Assembly (NCBI RefSeq): GCF_001506075.1
Contig: NZ_KQ947475.1
Span: 2,140,390 to 2,204,389, forward strand
DNA from: Vibrio sp. MEBiC08052
GTDB lineage: Bacteria > Pseudomonadota > Gammaproteobacteria > Enterobacterales > Vibrionaceae
Direction of reading: 5' to 3'
Length of the DNA stretch: 64,000 nt
The first letter of the stretch is position 1, and every line of letters starts with the position of its first letter. Positions 26,437-34,502 of the stretch are shown piece after piece. The notes beneath the pieces are model-generated. The model was not told the origin of the DNA and did no database searches. It was given only the letters and a program-made list of their open reading frames with translations. A program made the position numbers and the translations under genes.

Positions 26437-27088
26437 GGACGATATTCGAGCCAGCTATACCTTGGAATCAACAATCAACCAACATCCTCATTTTCAGGTC
26501 GTTGCTGTCAGTGAAAGCTGTGCAGATGCACAAATTCAGTTCGATGTATTTCAACCACAACTGGTGTTTGTTGATATTACGCTTCCCGATGGCAACGGTT
26601 TGGCGTTGATTCAGCAGTTGCGTCAACAAGCGGCCGACTGCCACTTCATTATGACGACCGCTGAGCGTGAAACCACTACCGTTGAAAAAGCGGTCCAACT
26701 CGGGGTCATCGACTATCTGGTCAAACCGATCCGTATGTCGCGCATTCATCAGGCACTGGATGATTACCTACAATATAAACAGAAGCTGATCAGCGCTTCG
26801 ACCGTTGATCAGGACGATATTGACCAGCTACTGCGTAAATCGCCCATCCAGCCAATTCGTCAGACGCCGAAGGGAATTGACGCAACAACACTGGAATCAT
26901 TGAAAACGTTGCTCTATCAGGAACAGTTACACGACTTTTCTGCGGATGATATCAGTGAACGGATGAATTTCAGCCGTATCACCGCCAGACGCTATTTGGA
27001 ATACCTTGAATCTGAAGGCGTGTTACGTCTGGTACTCAATTATAATACCGGTGGCCGGCCAAGGCGTCTGTACCAGATGATAAAATAG
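26405..27088 (+). CDS. DcuR/CitB-type response regulator
   Basis: 227 residues. The receiver domain has the acidic pair EDD at 11-13, phospho-accepting Asp57 in FVDITLPDGNGL, and Lys in YLVKPIR. The C-terminal helix-turn-helix (FSADDISERMNFSRITARRYL ... GRPRRLYQM) is of the CitB class. It starts inside the kinase gene with a 32-base overlap. A second ATG six bases later is an equal start choice. It would activate the carboxylate carriers and perhaps frd upstream, as DcuR does in E. coli, but no binding site was recognised. Confidence 0.92.
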   Translation: MTMKTRVMLLEDDIRASYTLESTINQHPHFQVVAVSESCADAQIQFDVFQPQLVFVDITLPDGNGLALIQQLRQQAADCHFIMTTAERETTTVEKAVQLGVIDYLVKPIRMSRIHQALDDYLQYKQKLISASTVDQDDIDQLLRKSPIQPIRQTPKGIDATTLESLKTLLYQEQLHDFSADDISERMNFSRITARRYLEYLESEGVLRLVLNYNTGGRPRRLYQMIK

Positions 27089-27368
27089 ATATTTCCCTGT
27101 GCGTTACCGGTGCAGTCTTGATGCACTGACATTCACACATAAAGTGTTCTACCCTTGATACAATTAGACTGTTTTACGCGTGCTCAGATAACTTTTTAAG
27201 TGAAACAACATGCTCACACAATTAAGTATGCAACATGAAATATTCACTTGAACACGGAAAGAAGTGCCGCTAAGAGATTGTCATAAAAAGAAAAACTGTG
27301 TAACATTTCACCAAATTACGTGGTATGCCCATCGGGGCTGTTGGACGCTACATCGCTGGGGTCTATGT

Positions 27369-28979
27369 ATGGTCATGAAATATATCGCCTTCGCGGATGT
27401 CGCTGTCGGCATTTTTCTACTGATTTACAGTATGAAACCCACTTATCAGATAGGTCGTATTGAACAATCGCCTCGCTGGAAAATACTCGTCACGTTACTC
27501 TTTATCTTTATTCTTGGCTATATTTCCGTGCTTATCGCGCTGGTTTATAATCAGATGAATGCATACCTGATGACAATTTCACTGATTCTTTTCGGTGCCA
27601 GTCTTTTTATTGCATTGTTTGTCTCACTATCCCGAAATACCCTCAACAAAGTCAATCGAGCAGCTCAGGATGAACAGTACAATTCTTTGCACGACAGTCT
27701 GACTACACTGGCAAACCGCAAATATTTACTCTGTTCGCTTCAAACGTTCGTTCAATCAAAACAGTTGTTTAGCTTATTGTTGATTGACCTGAATAATTTC
27801 AAACAGATCAATGATGGTTTGGGTCACTACTTCGGTGATAAGTTTCTGATTTCGGTTGCCAATCTGTTACAAGAAAACACCAAACAGTATGGTCGGTTAT
27901 ACCGTATGGGGGGCGATGAATTTGCGCTTATTTTTCCCGGCAATGACGACGACATGATTCTCACTGTGGTTGAATCCATCCACGACGCCCTCCATGCTCC
28001 GGTGAAAGTGATGACTTACTCGATGAAAACATCGGCAAGCGTCGGGATCACCAAGTATCCTCTCAACGGACATGAGGTTTCCAATCTGCTGAAACAGGCA
28101 GATTTAGCCATGTACGACTCGAAGAAGAAACATAAGCCCTATACGTTTTATCATGACCAGCTGGGCTCCGACTCTTATAAAAAGCTCAAACTTTCCATCA
28201 AATTATCTGAAGCACTCAAAAATGACGTCTTTGAACTGCATTACCAACCGATTATTCGCGGTCAGACACAAGGAATTGCTAGCCTCGAAGCCTTGCTGCG
28301 CTGGCCTCAGGAAGATGGTAGTTTTATCGAACCGGGGGATTTTATTCCCATTGCTGAAAAAAGTGCGCTGATTTCTGTATTAACCCAATGGGTCATCCAT
28401 CGAGCCGCTCAGGATTTAAATGTCTTAAGGGCGCACGGTTTCCATGGCAGTATCCATATCAATCTTTCCGCCAAAGACTTTCAGGATGATGAGGTCGTCG
28501 CTCAACTGCGTAATCTGCTTCATGCAGGACAAATACAAGCTGATGATTTGGTGTTTGAAATTACCGAAAGTGCGGTGTTCGAAGATATTGAAAAAGCAAA
28601 GTGTGTGATTCATAAAATACATGCACTGGGTTTTCGATTCAGCATTGATGATTTCGGCATCGGTTACTCTTCTTTGGTGATTTTGCGTGAATTGCCCATT
28701 ACTCAGATTAAGATTGATCGCTCGTTCGTCACGGAGTACCACCAGAAAGAATCCAACCGGACCATTATCTACGCATTGGTCCGGCTAGCACAAGATTTGA
28801 ACCTGAGTGTCGTTGCTGAAGGTGTGGAAGTTTACAGTGTCGAACAGGCATTAGGGAAAATCGGCTGCCACTATACGCAGGGTTTCCTTCATTTCCCACC
28901 GGAACCTTTACACCACTTACTCTACAATGAGCAGTTCCGCAACCATCTTGAACCCATGCTTCCACAATCTCAGCAATGA
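27369..28979 (+). CDS. Membrane-bound GGDEF-EAL cyclic-di-GMP enzyme
   Basis: 536 residues from ATG 27369. An upstream GTG at 27264 adds 35 residues with no membrane logic. Three hydrophobic segments lie at about 6-22, 38-60 and 64-88. The GGDEF domain has SLHDSLTTLANR and an intact GGDEF at 181-185, but no RxxD inhibitory site just before it. The EAL domain has EALLRW (306-311), a Glu-rich FEITESAVF, IDDFGIGYSSL and QIKIDRSFV, so phosphodiesterase residues are present. It makes or degrades c-di-GMP, and which activity dominates is unknown. It stands alone, between the two-component system and glpD. Confidence 0.85.
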   Translation: MVMKYIAFADVAVGIFLLIYSMKPTYQIGRIEQSPRWKILVTLLFIFILGYISVLIALVYNQMNAYLMTISLILFGASLFIALFVSLSRNTLNKVNRAAQDEQYNSLHDSLTTLANRKYLLCSLQTFVQSKQLFSLLLIDLNNFKQINDGLGHYFGDKFLISVANLLQENTKQYGRLYRMGGDEFALIFPGNDDDMILTVVESIHDALHAPVKVMTYSMKTSASVGITKYPLNGHEVSNLLKQADLAMYDSKKKHKPYTFYHDQLGSDSYKKLKLSIKLSEALKNDVFELHYQPIIRGQTQGIASLEALLRWPQEDGSFIEPGDFIPIAEKSALISVLTQWVIHRAAQDLNVLRAHGFHGSIHINLSAKDFQDDEVVAQLRNLLHAGQIQADDLVFEITESAVFEDIEKAKCVIHKIHALGFRFSIDDFGIGYSSLVILRELPITQIKIDRSFVTEYHQKESNRTIIYALVRLAQDLNLSVVAEGVEVYSVEQALGKIGCHYTQGFLHFPPEPLHHLLYNEQFRNHLEPMLPQSQQ

Positions 28980-29014
28980 CGCTGTTGTATAGCACAACAC
29001 TTTACTCAAACACC

Positions 29015-30559
29015 TTACCCAACTTTAAACAGGTCGGTGACCGACTCGTCAGTACATCGGGCTGCAATATATTCTGTAATTGCTTGCTGCTGTTCCTGAT
29101 TGAGATATAAACCCAGTTTAGTTCTGCGCCATAAAAAGTCATCACTGGTTCTGACAAATTCACAGGCAATCATATAGTCGATTTCCCGCTGATAGACCCC
29201 TTCGGCAAAACAGCGTCCCATTGCTTCTAAACTATCGACACCGGACAACATTTTACGGGTGTAGGTACCAAACTGAATTGCATAGCGAAATGCCAGCTTC
29301 TGACTCAACCAAGGGTAACTGGCCCGGAATGATTCACCCAGTTGCTCCCGGGTACAGCTAAAGGAACCGCCCGGAAGCGGTACACTGGCCGTCCACGGTT
29401 TGCCCATCTGCCCAAAGTACGGTTTAAGCTTATTCATTGCTGCTTCGCCCAGCTTACGATAAGTCGTCAACTTACCGCCAAATACCGACAACAATGGAGC
29501 CTGCTCCCCTGCCTGTTCCAGCTCAATGGTATAATCTCTGGTAACGGCCTGCGGTGAACTTGACTCGTCATCACATAATGGGCGTACCCCACTGTATGAC
29601 CAAATGACATCCTCACGAGAAAGCTGTCGCACAAAGTGCTGATTGACAATATCGATTAAGTAGTCCTGCTCTTCATCGTCGATTTCAACCTGACGGGGAT
29701 CACCATGATATTCGACATCTGTGGTTCCAATGATGGAGAAATCGTCCATGTAAGGAATGACAAATACAATTCGGTTATCTTTATTCTGTAAGATATACGC
29801 CTGTTCTTCATGATGAATCCGGGGAACGACAATATGTGACCCTTTCACCAGACGAATATTGCGTGGTGACGCCGTCGATAAACCATCATCAAAAAACTGT
29901 TTCACCCAAGGGCCGGCGGCATTGACCAGTGCTTTCGCATAACGTTCGAAGCGCATATCCGACTGCTGATCATGAATTGTGACACGCCAGACATCGTTTT
30001 CACGAACGGCTCGTTCAACCCGACAGTAATTACTCACTTCTGCACCATTTTCTTGCGCAGCTAAAATGTTCAGAATCACTAAACGTGCATCATCAACCCA
30101 ACAATCCGAATACTCAAACCCGGTTTTCATTTCTGGTTTTAATAACCCGCTTTCTGCCAGATTCACCTTATGGCTGGCTGGCAAGGTGGTCCGTTTTCCG
30201 AGGTGATCATATAAAAACAGTCCGCAGCGAATCATCCATGCAGGCCGTAAATAAGGACGATGCGGTAACCGAAATCGCATCGGACGCGCCACATGAGGGG
30301 CCTTTCTGAGCAAAACTTCCCGTTCGGCAAGTGCTTCTGCAACTAAACGAAATTCATAATGTTCCAAATAGCGCAATCCTCCGTGAATCAGCTTAGAGCT
30401 GGATGAGGAGGTTGCAGAGGCAAAGTCTTGCGCTTCATAAAGTCCGACGGACAAGCCCCGTCCGGCAGCATCAGCAGCGATTCCGGCACCATTAATGCCG
30501 CCACCGACAACAATTAAGTCCAGCAGACAATTTTCTTGATTGGGTGTTATCACATCCAT
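29015..30559 (-). CDS. glpD: Aerobic glycerol-3-phosphate dehydrogenase
   Basis: 514 residues, slightly longer than E. coli GlpD (501). This peripheral membrane flavoenzyme oxidises sn-glycerol 3-phosphate to dihydroxyacetone phosphate and passes electrons to ubiquinone. The FAD fold GGGINGAGIAADAAGRGLSV is followed by FASATSSSSSKLIHGGLRYL, the GlpD signature. The C-terminal region RRTKLGLYLNQEQQQAI is typical. ATG 30559 has GAGG seven bases upstream. The upstream spacer has GlpR-like operators and a terminator from glpR. Confidence 0.96.
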   Translation of the reverse strand: MDVITPNQENCLLDLIVVGGGINGAGIAADAAGRGLSVGLYEAQDFASATSSSSSKLIHGGLRYLEHYEFRLVAEALAEREVLLRKAPHVARPMRFRLPHRPYLRPAWMIRCGLFLYDHLGKRTTLPASHKVNLAESGLLKPEMKTGFEYSDCWVDDARLVILNILAAQENGAEVSNYCRVERAVRENDVWRVTIHDQQSDMRFERYAKALVNAAGPWVKQFFDDGLSTASPRNIRLVKGSHIVVPRIHHEEQAYILQNKDNRIVFVIPYMDDFSIIGTTDVEYHGDPRQVEIDDEEQDYLIDIVNQHFVRQLSREDVIWSYSGVRPLCDDESSSPQAVTRDYTIELEQAGEQAPLLSVFGGKLTTYRKLGEAAMNKLKPYFGQMGKPWTASVPLPGGSFSCTREQLGESFRASYPWLSQKLAFRYAIQFGTYTRKMLSGVDSLEAMGRCFAEGVYQREIDYMIACEFVRTSDDFLWRRTKLGLYLNQEQQQAITEYIAARCTDESVTDLFKVG

Positions 30560-30572
30560 AAAGTAACCTCAA

Positions 30573-30670
30573 AATGAGCAAACGAACATTTACAAACATT
30601 ATTGAGCGTAACTTAACTGCCGTTCAAATGCATCATTTATTTTCGATTATGTTCGTTTTGTCGATAAATC
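30573..30670 (-). promoter_or_regulatory. glpD promoter with two GlpR-like operators
   Basis: AACGAACAT at about 30580 (with AAATGAGC before it) and TATGTTCGTTTTGTCGATA at about 30648-30666 resemble the GlpR consensus WATGTTCGWTAWCGAACATW, one half-site of each being nearly perfect. They lie between glpD and the glpR terminator. GlpR, encoded next door, would repress glpD in the absence of glycerol-3-phosphate. Confidence 0.55.
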
Positions 30671-30671
30671 T

Positions 30672-30700
30672 AAAAAAACCTTCTTAAAAGAAGGTTTTTA
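30672..30700 (-). terminator. Terminator of glpR
   Basis: AACCTTCTT / AAGAAGGTT is a perfect nine-pair stem flanked by A and T runs, so it can work in both directions. It lies 32 bases after the glpR stop. Confidence 0.85.
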
Positions 30701-30732
30701 ATCAAGTCATCGATATTGGTATTGAACCCGAC

Positions 30733-31548
30733 TCAGGTCAACGGAGACAAATCTGAAACGGTTTCCTCGGTTTGCTGAGATGACATACCGGCAACTTCTA
30801 AAGACACTTGGTTAGATTCAAGAATTGAGCGAATTTCCTGTGGGGGCTGTTTATCGGTAAACAGCGTATTAATTTGGGAGATGTTACCGAGTTTGACCAT
30901 CGCATTACGACCAAATTTCGAGTGATCGACCGCGAGAAAAACACTCCGGCTGTTTTCAATAATCGCCTGTTTGACACGGACCTCATGGTAATCAAAGTCC
31001 AGCAAAGACCCATCAAAATCAATCCCACTGATCCCGAGAATACCGAAATCAAGCCGAAACTGCTGAATGAAGTCCAACGTTGCTTCCCCGATAATCCCAC
31101 CATCGCGATTACGCACTTCACCACCAGCCAAAATGACATTAAAGTCCGGCTTCGAGAGCAGAATGCTTGCCACATTTAGGTTGTTCGTCACAATTCGCAA
31201 CTGCTGATGACTTCGGCTCAGCGCACGAGCAACCGCTTCCGGAGTTGTCCCGATATCAATAAACAAGGTGGCGTGATTCGGAATATGCTTCACCAATGCT
31301 TCGGCAATATGATCTTTTTCAGAATAGTTATGTGACTTACGGGTCGTATAAGAATCATTTTCCGAGCTGATTGGCACCGTCGCGCCACCGTGATAACGAC
31401 GAATTTTATTTTCATCTGCCAACTCATTCAAATCACGACGAATCGTTTGTGGGCTAACGTGAAAGCGTGTCACCAGTTCATCGGTACTGATGTAACCATG
31501 TTTTTTAACTAACTCTATTATTTTCTGATGTCTCGGAATTTGCTTCAC
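30733..31548 (-). CDS. glpR: GlpR, DeoR-family glycerol-3-phosphate repressor
   Basis: 271 residues from GTG 31548, which has GGAG six bases upstream and begins MKQIPRHQKIIELVKKHGYI, aligned with E. coli GlpR. The ATG at 31560 would add four residues. The helix-turn-helix STDELVTRFHVSPQTIRRDLNEL is followed by the DeoR effector domain IDIGTTPEAVARAL ... ILAGGEVRNRDGGIIGEATL, which binds glycerol-3-phosphate. The C terminus is about 19 residues longer than the E. coli protein. It controls glpD and glpT, both with likely operators. A 12-bp repeat tract lies in its promoter region. Confidence 0.92.
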   Translation of the reverse strand: MKQIPRHQKIIELVKKHGYISTDELVTRFHVSPQTIRRDLNELADENKIRRYHGGATVPISSENDSYTTRKSHNYSEKDHIAEALVKHIPNHATLFIDIGTTPEAVARALSRSHQQLRIVTNNLNVASILLSKPDFNVILAGGEVRNRDGGIIGEATLDFIQQFRLDFGILGISGIDFDGSLLDFDYHEVRVKQAIIENSRSVFLAVDHSKFGRNAMVKLGNISQINTLFTDKQPPQEIRSILESNQVSLEVAGMSSQQTEETVSDLSPLT

Positions 31549-31648
31549 ATCCGGCTCCATGTCTCATTAACTCATCACTCACTGATACAGCAACACATCA
31601 CAACACGCGGAAACTGCTCTTGGGGATGGCTTTATCTATTCGAAAAAA

Positions 31649-31732
31649 TTCACTCAAACTTTCACTCAAACTTTCACTCAAACTTTCACTCAAACTTTCA
31701 CTCAAACTTTCACTCAAACTTTCACTCAAACT
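31649..31732. repeat. Seven-copy 12-bp tandem repeat upstream of glpR
   Basis: The unit CACTCAAACTTT repeats seven times without change except in the last copy, starting at 31651, 31663, 31675, 31687, 31699, 31711 and 31723. The tract lies 100-185 bases before the glpR start and 198 bases before the NLP start. Twelve bases is near one helical turn, so copies stack on one face. The tract is open in two frames, but these are not gene-like. Confidence 0.95.
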
Positions 31733-31929
31733 ATTGTGCGGTAAATCTGGGAGAGAAAGAAGCCTCTTATATACAAAAAGTACCGTCCATCACCGAAAAG
31801 AGTCACCCGATTAGCTTTCTTGTCATCTATCAAGTTTAGACTTTACTGGCTTAAGTGAAAATGACTTGACGACAATAAGCACCCAATTGAATATTTATTA
31901 TCACTCAATCAATGAAAGGAAGCATAACA

Positions 31930-32727
31930 ATGCCGAAACACAGACATCACTATGGCTTGGCTCTCTCCATCTCACTGTTATTTTTCAACTCCGCTGATGC
32001 ACATGATTTTTCTAAACTGGATCAGGCACTGCCTGCTAATATCGATGCCTACTCAATAGCTCCGGTGTTTGACTTCGATACCGATGGTTGCCTGCCGAGT
32101 GCCGGCATCAGCCGTACCGGTCAGCAAAATGGCGGGTTGAAACCATCCGGCGGCTTAACTTCAGGTTGCCGGAACGCCAACTTCCTCAATTTATCCAATA
32201 CTTATCATCGCTATGCCTGCAAAATCAATGGTTCAGATCAGTATTGTGGCCACTTCTACGCTTTATATTTTCTCAAAGACCAGATTCTCAACGGTATCCA
32301 AAGTGGTCATCGTCATGATTGGGAAAATGTGGTGATCTGGACGAAAAATGGCCGTGTCACACACGGGAGCTACAGCGCTCACGGAAAACTGACCACGCGT
32401 GCTGTCTCTGAGTTAGATACCAATGGCAAACACATCAAATTCGTTTATCACAAAGACGGCCTCCTGACCCATGCGTTCCGCTTCAGCAAAATCGGAGAAA
32501 TTGCTGAAAATCCATACGGCTACTTCGTCACCCCCGATATAGTCAGTTGGTATACCATGTACGGTGACCAAGTCACTAACGACACCCTAAGAAACCAACT
32601 CAATCGTTATGACTACGGCTCAGCCAATGTGCCGGTCAAAGACGGGAGCTTCCTGAGTAACTTAAATCGTGGCAAACCCGATAGTTATCCGCAGTTCTCC
32701 GCTTCAGATGTGGTCAATTCACGTTAA
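31930..32727 (+). CDS. Nep1-like protein (NLP, NPP1 family), secreted cytolysin
   Basis: 265 residues from ATG 31930, preceded by AAAGGA. An earlier in-frame ATG at 31912 gives only MKGSIT. A signal peptide (about residues 1-24) ends in SADA. The family hallmark GHRHDWE is at 126-132, followed by NVVIW. NLPs bind plant sphingolipids through this metal-coordinating motif and make plasma membranes leak; some bacterial ones are haemolysins. Four cysteines (54, 80, 97, 106) suit a two-disulfide, type 2-like form. The gene lies between glpR and glpT, unrelated in function, so it looks inserted. It has its own hairpin terminator. Confidence 0.93.
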   Translation: MPKHRHHYGLALSISLLFFNSADAHDFSKLDQALPANIDAYSIAPVFDFDTDGCLPSAGISRTGQQNGGLKPSGGLTSGCRNANFLNLSNTYHRYACKINGSDQYCGHFYALYFLKDQILNGIQSGHRHDWENVVIWTKNGRVTHGSYSAHGKLTTRAVSELDTNGKHIKFVYHKDGLLTHAFRFSKIGEIAENPYGYFVTPDIVSWYTMYGDQVTNDTLRNQLNRYDYGSANVPVKDGSFLSNLNRGKPDSYPQFSASDVVNSR

Positions 32728-32762
32728 ATACATGCCGATGACTCCGAGTCAACGGACGTAAA

Positions 32763-32806
32763 AACGGATGCAATACAGCGAACAATCACGCAGGGTTGCA
32801 TCCGTT
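32763..32806 (+). terminator. Hairpin after the NLP gene
   Basis: AACGGATGCAA (32763-32773) pairs with TTGCATCCGTT (32796-32806), a perfect eleven-pair stem with a 22-base loop. It lies between the NLP stop and the convergent glpT end. No T-run follows, so termination is probable but not certain. Confidence 0.5.
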
Positions 32807-32831
32807 GAGTCAAACTCGGCCAGCCGGCAGA

Positions 32832-34190
32832 CTAGGCCAATGCTTGTTCTTGCTTGTCTCTGTGCACTCTTCTTTCACCAATCAATGCATAAATCAGACA
32901 GATAATCGCAGCGATACATGCGCCAACCAGAATGATAAATCCGCCATTCCAGCCAAAGTGATCAACGGTATATCCCAAAATGGCATTTGCAGCGACAGCC
33001 CCGCCCAGATAACCGAACAGGCCGGTGAGTCCGGCGGCGGTTCCCGCCGCTTTCTTGGGGGCCAGTTCCAACGCATAAAGGCCGATTAACATGACCGGCC
33101 CGTAAATAAGAAAACCGATGGCAATCAGTGCCAGCATATCGACACTCGGATAACCCGCAGGATTCAACCAATACACCAGTACCGCAAGTAATACCAGTAC
33201 CATAAACAAAATACCGGCGGGGGCGCGACGTCCCTGAAAAACTTTATCGGAAACCCATCCGCACAATAAGGTGCCCGGAATACCGGCCCACTCATACAAA
33301 AAGTAAGCCCACGATGATTTATCAACCGAAAAATCTTTTGCTTCTTTCAGATAGACGGGAGCCCAGTCCAGTACACCGTAACGGATCAAATAGACAAAAG
33401 CATTCGCAACCGCAATTGACCATAACAGTTTATTAGACAAAACATATTTGAAGAAAATCTCTTTCGCACTCATCTCTTGCTCATGCGATTGATCATAATC
33501 CTCGGGATAGTCATTTTTATACGCTTCAATCGGTGGTAAACCACATGATTGTGGTGTGTCTCTCAGCGTTACCCAGATCAGAATCGCCACCAGTATTGCG
33601 AAAAATGCCGGGACATAAAATGCCGTACGCCAGTCGTCATGAAATAGCCATAGCCCCAACAGAAAGATCGGTCCAATCAAGCCGCCTCCGACATTATGTG
33701 CCACATTCCATACCGAAACGAGTTCACCACGCTCTTTGCGCGACCACCAGTGCACCATCGTTCTGCCACAAGCCGGCCACCCCATTCCCTGAAACCAGCC
33801 ATTCAAAAACAGCAAAATGAACATTGCGGTAATACTACCGGTTGCCCACGGCATAAAACCGAAACACAGCATGACGCAGGCAGAAAGCACTAAACCGGCA
33901 CTAAGGAAATAGCGAGGGTTTGAGCGATCAGAAACACTCCCCATCAGAAACTTAGACAGGCCATAGGCAATCGAAACCGCAGCAAGCGCAACCCCCAAAT
34001 CACCGCGACTGAATCCCTGTTCAATCAGAAATGGCATTGCCAGACTAAAATTTTTCCGAACCAGATAATAACCAGCGTAACCCACGAAAATGCCGATAAA
34101 AAGTTGCCAGCGTAATCGCGTGTAAACCCCGTTAATCTGCTCACGGGGAAGTGGCTCAATATGAGCCTGTGGTTTGAAAATTCCAAACAT
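32832..34190 (-). CDS. glpT: Glycerol-3-phosphate transporter
   Basis: 452 residues with twelve membrane helices of the MFS organophosphate:phosphate antiporter family. Typical features include [20 protein letters not shown] near residue 37, [19 protein letters not shown] after the first loops, and [20 protein letters not shown]. It imports sn-glycerol 3-phosphate in exchange for phosphate. GAGG precedes the ATG. A GlpR-like half operator lies about 85-105 bases upstream, so it is likely co-regulated with glpD. The NLP gene converges with it. Confidence 0.95.
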   Translation of the reverse strand: MFGIFKPQAHIEPLPREQINGVYTRLRWQLFIGIFVGYAGYYLVRKNFSLAMPFLIEQGFSRGDLGVALAAVSIAYGLSKFLMGSVSDRSNPRYFLSAGLVLSACVMLCFGFMPWATGSITAMFILLFLNGWFQGMGWPACGRTMVHWWSRKERGELVSVWNVAHNVGGGLIGPIFLLGLWLFHDDWRTAFYVPAFFAILVAILIWVTLRDTPQSCGLPPIEAYKNDYPEDYDQSHEQEMSAKEIFFKYVLSNKLLWSIAVANAFVYLIRYGVLDWAPVYLKEAKDFSVDKSSWAYFLYEWAGIPGTLLCGWVSDKVFQGRRAPAGILFMVLVLLAVLVYWLNPAGYPSVDMLALIAIGFLIYGPVMLIGLYALELAPKKAAGTAAGLTGLFGYLGGAVAANAILGYTVDHFGWNGGFIILVGACIAAIICLIYALIGERRVHRDKQEQALA

Positions 34191-34272
34191 GATGACCTCA
34201 GCGATGGTGATAATATCAATATTCTGATGAAGCGAATCATCAGAACAGAACCGGAAGATAAAGCACGAATAA

Positions 34273-34295
34273 AATGTTCGTTCGAGCCCATCGTA
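34273..34295 (-). promoter_or_regulatory. GlpR-like operator upstream of glpT
   Basis: AATGTTCGTTCGAGCCCAT near 34274 matches the left half of the GlpR consensus (WATGTTCGWT) and partly the right half. It is about 85-105 bases upstream of the glpT start. The match is imperfect on one side. Confidence 0.45.
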
Positions 34296-34502
34296 TTTTC
34301 ATACGCTCAATATTACATTTTTGTGACAAACCCAACACACCCATTAATTTGCATATGAAAACAAGTCATTCATGTTGGTGTCCGCACATTCTGGGTCGGT
34401 CAAGATCCTGCTCTCCACTCACAGCGATGAAATTCAACCAGTCATTTTAAAAAAATTTAGCTAAAATAAAGACATGTCTATCATCTGTATCGGCCTCCTG
34501 CT

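Noticed and set aside
31649..31732. Possible CRISPR-like array
   Set aside because: The 12-bp units are contiguous with no spacers and there are no cas genes. It is an ordinary tandem repeat.
31528..31839. Plus-strand ORF reading NFHS repeats, and another reading LKLS repeats
   Set aside because: Both result from the 12-bp tandem repeat being open in two frames. Codon pattern and start context do not support genes.
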